Source: Acanthornis magna (taxonomy: Eukaryota > Chordata > Aves > Passeriformes > Acanthizidae). Taken from it: 64,000 nt of DNA. Made by a program: the position numbers and the translations under genes. The number at the start of each line of letters is the position of its first letter. Position 1 is the first letter of the stretch. The stretch lies in NCBI GenBank assembly GCA_036785705.1, contig JAWUZG010000052.1, positions 1,550,001-1,614,000 of the forward strand, in the 5' to 3' direction. Shown here in pieces: positions 27,925-36,868 of the stretch. The notes beneath the pieces are model-generated. The model saw only the letters and a program-made list of their open reading frames with translations. It was not told where the DNA came from and did no database searches.

Positions 27925-30900
27925 CTGTGAGAAAACACATCGGCTTGGTTATTCTTTAACAGGGCATGGTGCCATCTAGCACAAGTCAAGAGCAGAAGTG
28001 TTCATCCTCTGCTTTCATTGGGGCACAGCACACGTAACACACAGGAACATTAGAGCAAAGATACCCCTCTTCTGTGGTCTTGCTCAGTATGAGACCAAGA
28101 GACCAAAGAATCATAGAAACATTAAAGTTTTAAGACCATCAAGTCCAACTGTTACTCAGCACTTCCAAATCCACCACCAGTAAGTGTCTCTAAGCACCTC
28201 ACCTACACTTTTTTTTAAACACTTCCAGAGACAGTGACTCCTTCACTTCTTTAGGCGGCCTATTCTGATGCTTGACCACTCTTTCAGTGAAGAAATTTTT
28301 CCTAATATCCAAAGCCAGCCTCCCCTGGTGTCACTTGAGGCCATTTCCTCTTGTCCTATTGCTTGTTACTTCAGAGAAGACACTGGCCCCCACCTCACAA
28401 AAACCTCTTTTCAGGTATGCCAAGACTAAAGAGTGGCTGGATTCCTGCTTCTGAAACCTGACAAAAACTCAGGGCATGTTCAGTGAAATCATCAGATTTG
28501 AAAGCAAAAATGGATGTAGAAATGGTGAAATTCTTTAGGAGAGGCAAAAAGTAATCTTCCTGTGAGAAAAGCAAAATGAGGCATGCAATGATCAAAAGTC
28601 CTACCATACACCTGACAACTTCCCTACAATAGGCAATTTGAGTGAGTTCTGCTCATTGAAATCCCTGAAATTACATACTGGGGATTTAAATTTCCTTTGG
28701 TGATTTCACTTTCCCCTTGTCGACCACTCACACCTTGACTCAGTTTAGCTATTCATTCTGATAGAGTCACAGCAGAGGTTATTTGGCTGCAAATAGATGC
28801 AATTGTTTAGCTGACTAAAAATATGACCTGAAAAGTGACTCTTGACTTCATGTCTAGTTACCTGCAGAGCTTCAAAATCAGACTGAATTGATGTGAATGA
28901 GCCTTCAAATATTAGCACACTTTGTTTGGAAAGTTCCACAAAGAGGCTGGGGAAAGCAATTATAATCCACATTTATTTATTAATGCGTGCATTTATTTTT
29001 CAGCCTTGAATTTCTTGAAAGGATTTTGGCCACCCATGAATGCCTTTAGCTGCACAGTGCATTTATACAGTTCAATGCACCCCTGCTTCTCTTCTGCTGT
29101 GCCTTGGATGGATTAAAGAACTGAGCAGTGTTTGCAGCTCAGGCATATTTCAACAAGATAAATCTGAATGCACGATCTCCAGAAAATTTCAGGCGCAAAC
29201 CTTCCTTTGAACACTGAAGTTCATATCTACTCATTATTGAAATTTGTTCATCAAGTCTGGATTTCAAGGTTGTATCCAAAACTGGATTACCATTTTCACC
29301 TTTCTCAAGACCCCACAATTGTGTAGTTGTTCTCACGTTTCTATTTGTCAATGTTAAATATCATATGGTGGAAAATGTGTATCCAATAGAAATAGTCAGA
29401 TATCTACTTTTCCAGAGTATGGTTTCACACTTGTGTAAACACCCTAGCTTGTCCTTGAACCCTGCTGCTTGGGGAAGGTCTCTTGCATTAGAGCACACAT
29501 GCATCAGATGACAGCTGGAAAAAGCAGATGCTATTTTACTACATTTTTTCATTCAGTTGACTTTACAGCTCATAGTGAACAGAGAGGAGACATTTGAAGG
29601 AAGGTAAATAATGGGACTGGACAACATTTTCATGTATAGCTCAGAGGAGAAACTGTTTGATGACAGGAGAAAATAACTCTGGTACAGCTTGTTATGGATC
29701 TGCAGCTGACAACACTCAAACTACATAAAGCATTCATGAACTTCACACCTTTTTAATTGACCAAACAAGTTTAAAGCTTTCAGACAGAGTGGACAGAAAA
29801 TGTTGCTCGGGGCTCACACCTCTGTCCAACGCTAGGGCCTTGCTTCGGAAGCACAATGCAAACTCGTGGCAACGTAATCCATTTATGTGACTGCAAAGTG
29901 GTTTGAGAGACTGTCCTCTACAGTCTCATAGCATGAGGTTGCAAATAAACTTGTCTTATGTTACAGACACTAGGAAGGTGTATCTCCCCAGAGACCTTGC
30001 TCTTCTCTTCTAGTTTCAACTAATGTGTAAGGCCATGATTTTTTAAACCATCCCTTGCGGACTACTGAAAAACATCTTTTGGTTTTGCTTGCGTGTTTGA
30101 GTCACTGATGGCGAGTTCCATCTTCCCCTGAAACAAGCCACCCTCAGCATCATCAGGCACATCAATGTGCAGCATGACCAGTGTTCTCCAGTAACAGCAG
30201 CTCATAAATTATGAAAAATAACTGCCACAATTAACTGAAAATCAAATTTATTTGCAATAAACAGCAGCAGATGCATTGATTTTCATATTCTATGCTCACT
30301 GTTGCCTTTTAAGCTGGAAGAACTCAAGTCAATAAAAGGAAGATAATAAATATCCAAGACTTTTAAATTCAGATCTGGTCTATTTTCTCCTATGCTGACT
30401 TGCACATTTGCTGACACTCACTCTAGCTAAAACCATGCTGACTTGTTTATTTACTGAATTTATTTGGTCAATTTGAAATGCTTCCCTCCTCTGCCTTCCA
30501 AACCAATGCAGGAGAGAAATTCACTTTGCCTTGTTGATGTCAAGCAGGCTAATAAGGCTTGGTTTCAGCTGGCATGAAGCCAAGCAGCATCACAAAGTAA
30601 GGTCCATGCATGGCTTACTGCACGTGGAAAATGTGGCAGCGAAAGTCTGGGATTATTGGTAACACTCTTCAGGCCAGTTTTGGGACCCTCAAGATAAACT
30701 AGGAGAAAGCTTTAAATTGAGCCATCTGTGAGTGTTATATCAGAAGCAGAACTGGTGCTCTGACACAGTTAATCTTAACTTCTCAATTAATTTCAGCTAC
30801 ATAGATCAGTAATTTTTACTATTTCTCAGTAAACTCCAAAATTTTCCTAGGGAAGTATGAACTTGTGTATAGAAAATTTATACTCTCTGTCAATAGACTG

Positions 30901-32359
30901 GCTTTTCAAAAAAAGCAATCTTTTGTGGGCTTCTTAGGAGAAGTCTGTGGACCTGCTTGGCCTCATGGACCTCCAAGTTGAAAATCACTGACCTGGATTA
31001 ATTCACATCTATCCTGCATGGTGAATATATTGTATGAAGTGAGCAAATGCAATGACCTAAAAAGTTTCCTTTTCTTTATAATGTCATAAATTCCTTAGAG
31101 GGGATGAAGTACTTCAGGGTTGCTAAGAGGGAAACTGCTTTTATGATGTCACAGTATTACTTAAAACAGCTATTGGCCCTTTTGTTAATTACTGCCTGTT
31201 GCAGCTATCCTGAAACTAAAACACCCAAGCCATATGCACAAAGATACTTGTGCAAATCATTTTGCTTGTGTGTGTCTTGAAGATGAGTCTTGCACAAAAC
31301 CACAAGCGCATGATGTTTGAGGAGTGAAATGAAGCAGCCCCCAAGTTAAATGAGTGCAATTATATGCATTCCATTTGGGGATTCAGCTTCTCTAAATTGC
31401 AGAGGATGTGCTCAGAGTACTCTGGGTTGGCTAGTTTGTGTTCATTTTCTGGAATGTTGCCTACTCTATTTGACTCACTTTGCCATTTTATGCTTTTCTT
31501 GATGGACTTCTAAAAACAATTTATGTGAAGTCCTGGTTGGATTCTGAACTACATCTCTACAGAAAAATGAAGATGAGGCCATAGCAGGGGCCAGAAATCT
31601 ACCTCATGTAGGCAACAGCAGCAGTGAAAATGTAATTGCACTGACTTCAGGGCAGCAATAAAAAGAGAGAATATCTGAAATCTCTGTTACAACTGTGGAG
31701 TCCATGGTGACTCTTGAAACACGATATCTGCACAGATACTGTGACTCAGATTCACTAAAAGTGCTGCTATAAGTCCTGAAGTGGTTCATTACTCCTCTAA
31801 TGTTGGAGCAAGGCAAACCTAAAGCCTGCAGGCCATATATAATGCCAAGAGGGTTCATCCCATCTGGAGCTCAGTTGCCTCCTTTTTTCCAGGGCTCTTG
31901 GGTTTTGCTGTAGACCAGATGAAGTGCGGATGGTGACACACTCCCCTCATTGCCTTCTGCCTCAGCATCCTCGCTGACTTCCTTCATGACAGGGCAGACA
32001 CATGACATAGTGAAAGGTCTCCTGAGCAGGCAGGAACTTTCCATGCCACATCAGTTCTGTATAACGTGCACAGGGGGTCTGGTCTTATGATGGGAAGAGG
32101 CAAAGTGCAGACAGAAGGACTAAGACATAGTGTGTCTTAGTAAGTGCTAATGAACATGGCGTGTGGGTATGTCACTTAAGTACACTGGGCTGCACACAAT
32201 GTGTGTGCAATACAATGAAGGCGATCCCTGCTGCTCTCTTTAAATCTCTCTATCTTGCTTTTGGCCTCAGAGTCTTTCAAAGGTAGCCTTCCACCCAGCT
32301 CCAGCTCTCAGATGATCCCCTCATGCTGCTTACAGCTGCATTTGCTGATAAGTACCCAC
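27925..32359 (-). other. TENM4 intron between coding exons 1 and 2
   Basis: This 4,435 bp phase-1 intron has a GTGGGTAC donor at its upper end and a TTTTCTCACAG acceptor at its lower end, on the minus strand. It contains one CR1 fragment (28109-28420). No RNA gene or other exon is recognisable between 28421 and 32359. Confidence 0.85.
28109..28420 (-). repeat. CR1 LINE 3' fragment inside TENM4 intron
   Basis: The segment starts with aatcatagaaacattaaag. It continues with caagtccaactgttactcag, aaacacttccagagacagtg, cctaatatccaaagccagcc and catttcctcttgtcctattg. These are the CR1 3'-UTR blocks in minus orientation, the same subfamily as the copy at 5562-5882. The copy is in sense orientation relative to TENM4 transcription. 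Confidence 0.88.
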
Positions 32360-32648
32360 CTGCTCGGCAGAATTCATCAGCCTCCTGGTGCACCATATCT
32401 TTGACCCGATTGCTGTAGGTCAGCCTGGAGTCTTGATCATAAGCCTTCAGGGTCTCACTAGAGCTGTAGGACTTCTGGGGTGCCTTGCTGTCCTCACTCT
32501 CGGCTGAAGAGCTGGTGTAGCGGCGCTCAGTGTCACGGCGCCGAGTCAGAGATCGATAGGGTTTCCTTTCTTTTACATCCATGGCACCCTTGTCTGAGTA
32601 TTCAACATTAAAATTATGGCGTCTGTGTGGTGGTCAGATTGGAATAAC
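32360..32648 (-). CDS. teneurin-4, exon with start codon (5' UTR plus residues 1-74)
   Basis: The exon starts after the acceptor attctctctttcag, carries 66 nt of 5' UTR (32583-32648), then the start codon at 32582-32580 in a strong context (GCCATGG). It encodes 74 residues plus the first base of codon 75 and ends at donor GTGGGT (32359-32354). The product is the start of the teneurin-4 intracellular domain. It begins [17 protein letters not shown], has an arginine-rich patch and a serine cluster ([11 protein letters not shown]), and contains the family hallmark [19 protein letters not shown]. The [14 protein letters not shown] start fits TENM4 rather than TENM1-3, from recalled orthologue sequences. 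Splicing to exon 27655-27924 restores codon 75 (GGA). The presence of an acceptor shows that at least one upstream non-coding exon and the promoter lie at higher coordinates or outside the window. A provirus lies 208 bp upstream. Confidence 0.96.
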
Positions 32649-32856
32649 CTGAAAGAGAGAATAAAAAAAATTCATGCCTTTGGGCACTCAACAGCTAATT
32701 TGCCTTCTTTATACATTCTTGCACTGAAGAAAAGGGATGTTATTTAATGGATTGCAGAAAAACCCTCTTAGAACAATTACCAATAAAAAGAAAGCCTCAA
32801 TTATGTGTGACTCATTTAATAATTGCCACTGCTAACAGGGCACATACACGCAGCAA
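32649..32856 (-). other. TENM4 intron between start-codon exon and provirus
   Basis: These 208 bp separate the TENM4 acceptor (CAG at 32651-32649) from the inserted provirus. They hold the pyrimidine-rich acceptor tract and must hold the branch point. The last six bases (32851-32856, CAGCAA) are the target-site duplication of the provirus. Confidence 0.8.
32851..32856. repeat. target-site duplication, left copy (CAGCAA)
   Basis: The six bases CAGCAA directly precede the 5' LTR terminus TGTGGG and are repeated directly after the 3' LTR at 37134-37139. A perfect 6 bp duplication is the size made by alpharetroviral-type integrases. It shows that the element arrived by ordinary integration. Confidence 0.95.
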
Positions 32857-32927
32857 TGTGGGTAGGTAGGGTCTGGTGGTCGGAAGATATCGTGCTGTAC
32901 GGAAAGGTAGGACCTCTCCCCAGATAG

Positions 32928-32990
32928 CCAATAGTGTTTAGTTTATGATGTAAGCAGACGGATGTGACGTTGTAAACCAAAGTTATATTA
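32928..32990 (+). promoter_or_regulatory. U3 promoter elements of the 5' LTR
   Basis: A CCAAT box (32928-32932), a CRE-like TGACGT (32965-32970) and a TATA-like TATATTA (32984-32990) lie in order upstream of the presumed R start at about 33014. The spacing of about 25-30 bp between the TATA-like motif and R fits a normal start site. Whether it is active is unknown. It would transcribe away from the TENM4 start exon, on the opposite strand. Confidence 0.5.
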
Positions 32991-33006
32991 CGCGGTGCTA
33001 ATCACC

Positions 33007-33039
33007 AATAAACGCCATTTGCCATCCACCACAGTGGTG
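33007..33039 (+). promoter_or_regulatory. polyadenylation signal and R-region hairpin, 5' LTR
   Basis: AATAAA at 33007-33012 lies immediately upstream of R, as in avian leukosis-type LTRs. At the end of R, CACCAC (33027-33032) and GTGGTG (33034-33039) form a perfect 6 bp inverted repeat around a single A. Confidence 0.7.
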
Positions 33040-33124
33040 TTTGTGAGCAGATGGCCCGAGTGGCCGGGGAGGGCCGCCGTGCCGCTTCCGAACCAGGTCG
33101 CCATGCCTAAGAAAGGCAACAAAG

Positions 33125-33142
33125 TGGTGCCGAAACCCGGGA
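33125..33142 (+). other. primer binding site, tRNA-Phe
   Basis: TGGTGCCGAAACCCGGGA is exactly complementary to the last 18 bases of vertebrate tRNA-Phe including CCA (…TCCCGGGTTTCGGCACCA, from recall). Avian leukosis viruses use tRNA-Trp, so this is a distinct primer choice. It lies three bases after the U5 end. Confidence 0.9.
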
Positions 33143-33168
33143 GATTGCCTGAGATCGGACGAGCGGCG

Positions 33169-33194
33169 GCCGAAGTGGCGGGACCAACTTCGGC
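33169..33194 (+). other. leader stem-loop
   Basis: GCCGAAGT (33169-33176) and ACTTCGGC (33187-33194) form a perfect 8 bp stem around the loop GGCGGGACCA, in the untranslated leader between the primer binding site and the gag start. The position is where packaging and dimerisation hairpins occur in retroviruses. The function here is inference. Confidence 0.55.
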
Positions 33195-33224
33195 GGGGAG
33201 GACGCTCCCGGACCAACAAGGAGG

Positions 33225-33866
33225 ATGGAAGCCCTTGTGAAGGTCATATCTCAATTACATAAGCAGTGGGGTATTGATTGTAAGCCCAAAGATTTTACTC
33301 TCGCTGTTGCGAGGCTTTCGCAGATCGGGGTCATAGACCAACCGGTAGATATTCTCCACCCTGAGGTGTGGGATAAATGTACTAAGGCTTTAGCTGAGGA
33401 AACAATGTCCTCAGGTAGTGGAAAACACCTTAAGTCCTGGGGTAAAGTCGTACAGGCCCTGCAAAAGGCTATCCAAGAGCAGGAGACCTGGAAGGCGGCA
33501 AAGAACTGTTTACTACCTATCCCGAAATTGGGAGTTGGGGCGGCTACGCAGACACTGCACCCCCCAGGCGATGGCGATTCGGCTGAACCTGGGGATTTGC
33601 GAGGAGGTACTGCACCCCCCCAATCCCCAGATCCAGGCTCGCTTGCAGAGGAGTCAAAGCAGGCAAAATCTTTTTCGGACGAGTCAGCCGAAGAGGCCAG
33701 GAGTGCTGCGGGGAGAGTGGGGGCTGAGGAAACCTGGGCCAGACCACCACCCTATGTGCCCCAGAATGGCGCCGAGAACAAAGAATGTGGGCGGGATGAA
33801 GATGCGCCTGGCGGGAACAGGGAGGCAGCGATTAACCTAACATGCATGTGTAAAAGAGGAAAGTGA
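33225..33866 (+). pseudogene. gag 5' part: matrix and late-domain region
   Basis: The frame opens at an ATG (33225) 83 bp after the primer binding site and runs 213 codons to TGA (33864-33866). The start MEALVKVISQ, the length and the helical first ~95 residues fit an alpharetrovirus-like matrix domain. A Pro/Glu/Ser-rich linker follows. The late-assembly motif PPPY is at residues 174-177, where it would recruit host NEDD4-type ubiquitin ligases for budding. The reading frame then shifts: capsid continues in another frame that overlaps from 33841. The fragment has no capsid, nucleocapsid or protease of its own. Its G+C content is much higher than that of the flanking intron. Confidence 0.85.
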
Positions 33867-34738
33867 TAAGAAATGTGAGAAAGATGGTGGGAGTGACCGA
33901 AAGAGAGAGAGGAGTGTGCGCGAGGGGCGGAGAGTTGACCAGAGCGCCTGTTTTAAACAATGTCCCTATAAGGCAAACACCTCGCCGAGTAGAAGGCGGG
34001 GCGAGGTAAGAGGGAGGGAGCGGCCCACCCGCAAGGGAAGTGGGCGGGGCCGGAGCCCTACCAAAAGGCGCTGGAACCCGGAAGTGGCTGGTCAGTCGAC
34101 TTTCGGCTCCGAATCAGACACAAGCTGGAGCGAGTGGCTCGCAACTGATTCGGACTCAGAGTGGGAGGATACGAGAGCAAACGGAATTAAAAGCCAGAAT
34201 AAGGAGAGGCCGTTAGAGAGTCAAATCCCTCTTACGGATTGGAGGAAAATAAAGATTGCGTGTGCCGACTGGGCCCCGTCAGCCGCACTGGCGTTCCCGG
34301 TCCGAGTGACAGAAGGGGGACAGAGAGTCCATTCACCAGTTAACCCTAAGGATGTACAAGCGATTGTTAAAGCAATTGCAGACAAAGGGCTCAATTCTGC
34401 TATGGTCTCCACCCTTATAGATGGTGTCTTTGGGGGGGATGACATGCTTCCGTTCGATATAAAACAAACTTGTAGATTAATCTTAGACGGAGCAGGGATG
34501 ATTGTTTTTAAGCAAGAATGGGAAGACAATTGTACAAGACAACTAGCCCAAGTAACTGGGGCGGACCACCCACTGCATGGCTCCAGCCTGCAGCGGTTAA
34601 TGGGTACAGACCCCACAATGATCACTCCCCAGGCTCAAGCCCAGGGCCTGCGGGCTCATGAAGTTATAGCAACTACCCATACTACTAGAAAAGCTATTCA
34701 TACAGCTTCTAGAATAATTGCTAAACCGTCACCATGGT
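33841..34738 (+). pseudogene. gag middle part: linker and capsid N-terminal domain, truncated
   Basis: This open frame is offset by one from the matrix frame and overlaps its last 26 bases, so an indel lies at or near 33841-33866. It has no ATG start. After an Arg/Ser-rich linker and an acidic Ser/Asp stretch, the capsid N-terminal domain appears to start at the Pro of FPVRVTEGG (near 34297). It continues through VNPKDVQAIVKAIADKG and ends near AKPSPW at about 34738. The capsid C-terminal domain with the major homology region, the nucleocapsid zinc knuckles, protease, reverse transcriptase, RNase H and integrase are all absent. The assignment to an alpharetrovirus-like gag is by overall resemblance. 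Confidence 0.75.
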
Positions 34739-34896
34739 CCACAATAAAACTAATGAAAACTGTGAGTTTTTGTTCACAAGACCTGTTCATCGGACACCCC
34801 TGTAATGCATACGCCCTGATGGTGAGCAGAGACGACAGACCGCCAAACATCCCGTCCACACCTGAGAGCACCGCATTGACAGAACCTGACCGATAG
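34739..34896 (+). pseudogene. deletion junction and env leader remnant
   Basis: The frame continues past the capsid remnant into unrelated sequence. An in-frame ATG at 34819 precedes a leader-like segment that is cut by a TAG stop at 34894-34896. The pyrimidine-containing tttttgttcacaag ending at 34780 could be the env splice acceptor. The segment is therefore read as the start of the env region joined to gag by the internal deletion. This boundary is approximate. Confidence 0.5.
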
Positions 34897-35820
34897 CAGA
34901 AAAGCCACCGAGAGAAAAGACCGCGATGCCTTTGCGTGCTTTTAGTGTTTGGGTTTGTTACTATGGGGCAAGTAGAATCACATAGTCATCACCACCAGCC
35001 TTTTAAATGGTCCCTCCTTCGATTTGAGGACCAAAAGGTTATCGCAACCCAAATAACATCAGGTGCACCGAGTTTTAATGCCTCCCTATGTCAGCTTGTC
35101 CCAAGACAGCGTTGTTGGGAGTTTCTGGGCTTTTATATGTGTCCCAGCTCTAATCCTGGGAAAGGGTATTGCAACTACCCTAATCAATATTATTGCAGCC
35201 ACTGGGGCTGTGAGACCATAGCCCCTGATTGGATACCTGGTGCCGGCAGGGACAGATATTTAAAAGTCCAGTGGGGCCCACACGGCTGCACATCACCACA
35301 AAGATGGCGGGGACGCGGAAATTGCCGATACCTCTATTTAAATGTTACCAAGCCCCACGAACACAGTTGGTTACTTGGAAAGATTTGGGGAATAAGGTAC
35401 ACAGAACCAGGGACAGACAAAGGTGGCTTAATCCTCATAAAAAAGGAAGTTGTCCCAAATGATCCACTGCCAGTAGCTCCCAGCCAACCATTTGTTAATA
35501 AAGTAGTCCAGACTACTCCCAGTCATGACTACGCAACCACAGAGACCAACAACCAGGGAACTTCGACAAATACCTGTCCCACTACGCCCGCAGTAACACA
35601 CACCACCAATGCCCCTTATCGAAATTCATTTTGGAAATTGATGCAAGCCAGCTATCAGATATTGAACAAAACTAATCCAAATCTTACGGAGCATTGCTGG
35701 TTGTGCTACGGAATAACTCCCCCATTTTATGAGGCAGTGGGAGTGACACACCTATACAGGCAAATGACACAAACCTGGCCCAGTGCAACTGGGACACAGA
35801 AAAGCAAGGTATCACCTTGA
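34897..35820 (+). pseudogene. env surface subunit (SU), gammaretrovirus-like, broken
   Basis: This is the same frame as the preceding remnant. It starts after the TAG with a basic then hydrophobic signal-like segment (CLCVLLVFGFVTMG). No ATG lies before the hydrophobic core in this segment. Residue numbers below count from the GTG codon at 34936. The cysteine-rich N-terminal part (about 49-130) looks like a receptor-binding domain. It is followed by a Pro/Thr-rich hinge (about 173-226) and then the CWLC motif at 254-257 (nt 35695), the disulfide-isomerase-like motif that pairs with TM in gammaretroviral-type envelopes. N-glycosylation sites are at 48, 136, 244 and 249. The frame ends at TGA 35818-35820, where a shift moves the remaining SU sequence to the frame used by TM. 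The fragment as it stands would encode no membrane anchor. Confidence 0.85.
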
Positions 35821-36491
35821 CACAGGTGATGGGCAGTGGCGTGTGCATAGGCCAAGTCCCAGAGCATTAGAAACATCTGTGTACTAACAAGCCACAATAC
35901 AATCCCTCCGCAAAGTGGTTAGTACCGGCCGAAAATGCCAAGTGGGTTTGTTCTACTATTGGAGTTACACCTTGTTTGTCGTTAGAAATATTTAGTAAGT
36001 CCTCGGAATATTGTGTTCAGGTATCCATCATTCCTAAAATATTTTACCATCCTGAAGACTTTGTTTATGACGCACAGGTTACCCCAGAACATCATCTGTC
36101 GAAACGAGAACCCTTTACAGCATTGACAGTAGCCACCCTGATGCTTCTAAGAGGCGCGGGAGTCGGTACCGGCGTAGCATCCCTGGTGCAACAGAGTAAA
36201 AAATTTAGTGCCTTGAGAGTGGCAGCAGATGAAGACCTGGCTAGAATTGAGCAGTCAATAACTGCACTGGAACAGTCCATTAGATCATTATCTGAAGTGG
36301 TGCTACAAAACCGAAGAGCTCTAGACCTGGTGTTCTCACAGCAAGGGGGTATGTGCGTTGCTCTTAATGAAGAGTGTTGTGTATATGCAGACCACACGGG
36401 CGTAGCAAGGATGACAATGGCCAAATTGCGAGAGGGATTAGAAAAGCGAAAAAGGGAACGAGAGGCACAGCCAAATTGGTTCGAATCCTAG
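35821..36491 (+). pseudogene. env end of SU and transmembrane subunit (TM), broken
   Basis: The SU tail continues here in a different frame and is interrupted by TAG at 35868-35870. The frame then stays open to TAG at 36489-36491. Counting from codon 35976, a KR pair at 43-44 marks the expected SU/TM cleavage site but lacks a full R-X-X-R. A Gly/Ala/Val-rich fusion-peptide-like stretch follows (about 46-70), then heptad-like helices (about 75-110). LQNRRALDL at 110-118 lies in the immunosuppressive-type region. The CX6CC motif has its first Cys at 127 and its CC pair at 134-135. These features define a gammaretroviral-type TM, unlike the TM of avian leukosis viruses. The stop removes the membrane span. 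Confidence 0.87.
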
Positions 36492-36665
36492 TTCAACCAT
36501 TCGCCATGGCTAACCACCCTGATATCTACTTTGATAGGGCCGGTCGCAATGATCATACTGGCTTTGATTTTCGGGCCGTGCATATTAAACAGGCTCGTGT
36601 CATTTGTCAAGAGCCGGCTAGACAAAGTTAACATTCTGTTAGTAGAAAACAAACAACTGTGCTAA
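36492..36665 (+). pseudogene. env membrane-spanning segment and tail, separated by a stop
   Basis: Directly after the TAG at 36489-36491, the same frame encodes an aromatic/hydrophobic run typical of a membrane span (including PVAMIILALIFGPCILNRL), then a basic tail ending at TAA 36663-36665. It confirms that env once extended to here. The stop before it means that the current locus cannot make an anchored envelope protein. Confidence 0.8.
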
Positions 36666-36854
36666 AAATGTGCCTTTGTGGTGTTATCCCTAGTTATCTC
36701 CAATTCCTTATGCAGTATTATCCCCAGTCATCCCTAGTTACCCCAAGCTGTATCCCATCCCCTTACCCCCCCTAGTTACCACTTACTCTAAGTGCCTTAA
36801 GTTCTACCTCCTTAATACCTTTTTATACGTTTGTTAGTCCTCTTAAATTAGCAT
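36666..36854 (+). other. proviral 3' untranslated region, C-rich
   Basis: This is non-coding sequence between env and the polypurine tract. It is markedly pyrimidine-rich and contains CCTAGTTA three times (in cccctagtta-type contexts near 36.69, 36.73 and 36.77 kb). Alpharetroviruses keep RNA transport or stability elements in this interval. Whether this stretch has such a role is unknown. Confidence 0.6.
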
Positions 36855-36868
36855 GGGGAGGGGGGAAA
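36855..36868 (+). other. polypurine tract
   Basis: GGGGAGGGGGGAAA directly abuts the 3' LTR start (TGTGGG at 36869), as required for priming of plus-strand DNA synthesis. It is uninterrupted. Confidence 0.92.

Larger units (their letters stand above)
32857..33121 (+). repeat. 5' LTR (265 bp)
   Basis: The LTR runs from TGTGGG to GCAACA and matches the 3' LTR (36869-37133) at 261 of 265 positions without gaps. U3 is about 157 bp (32857-33013). R starts near 33014 (GCCATTTGCCATCCACCACA) and resembles the R of avian leukosis-type viruses. U5 ends with CA at 33121, three bases before the primer binding site. The short length is typical of alpharetrovirus-like elements. Confidence 0.96.

Noticed and set aside
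27925..27940. ATG just upstream of TENM4 exon 27655-27924 as a possible start
   Set aside because: It lies before the TTTTCTCACAG acceptor, and the exon joins perfectly in frame to the exon carrying the canonical teneurin start.
33916..36491. GTG and TTG codons as starts of the proviral capsid, SU and TM frames
   Set aside because: These codons only mark frame openings; the frames are remnants of gag and env cut by shifts and stops, not independent genes.
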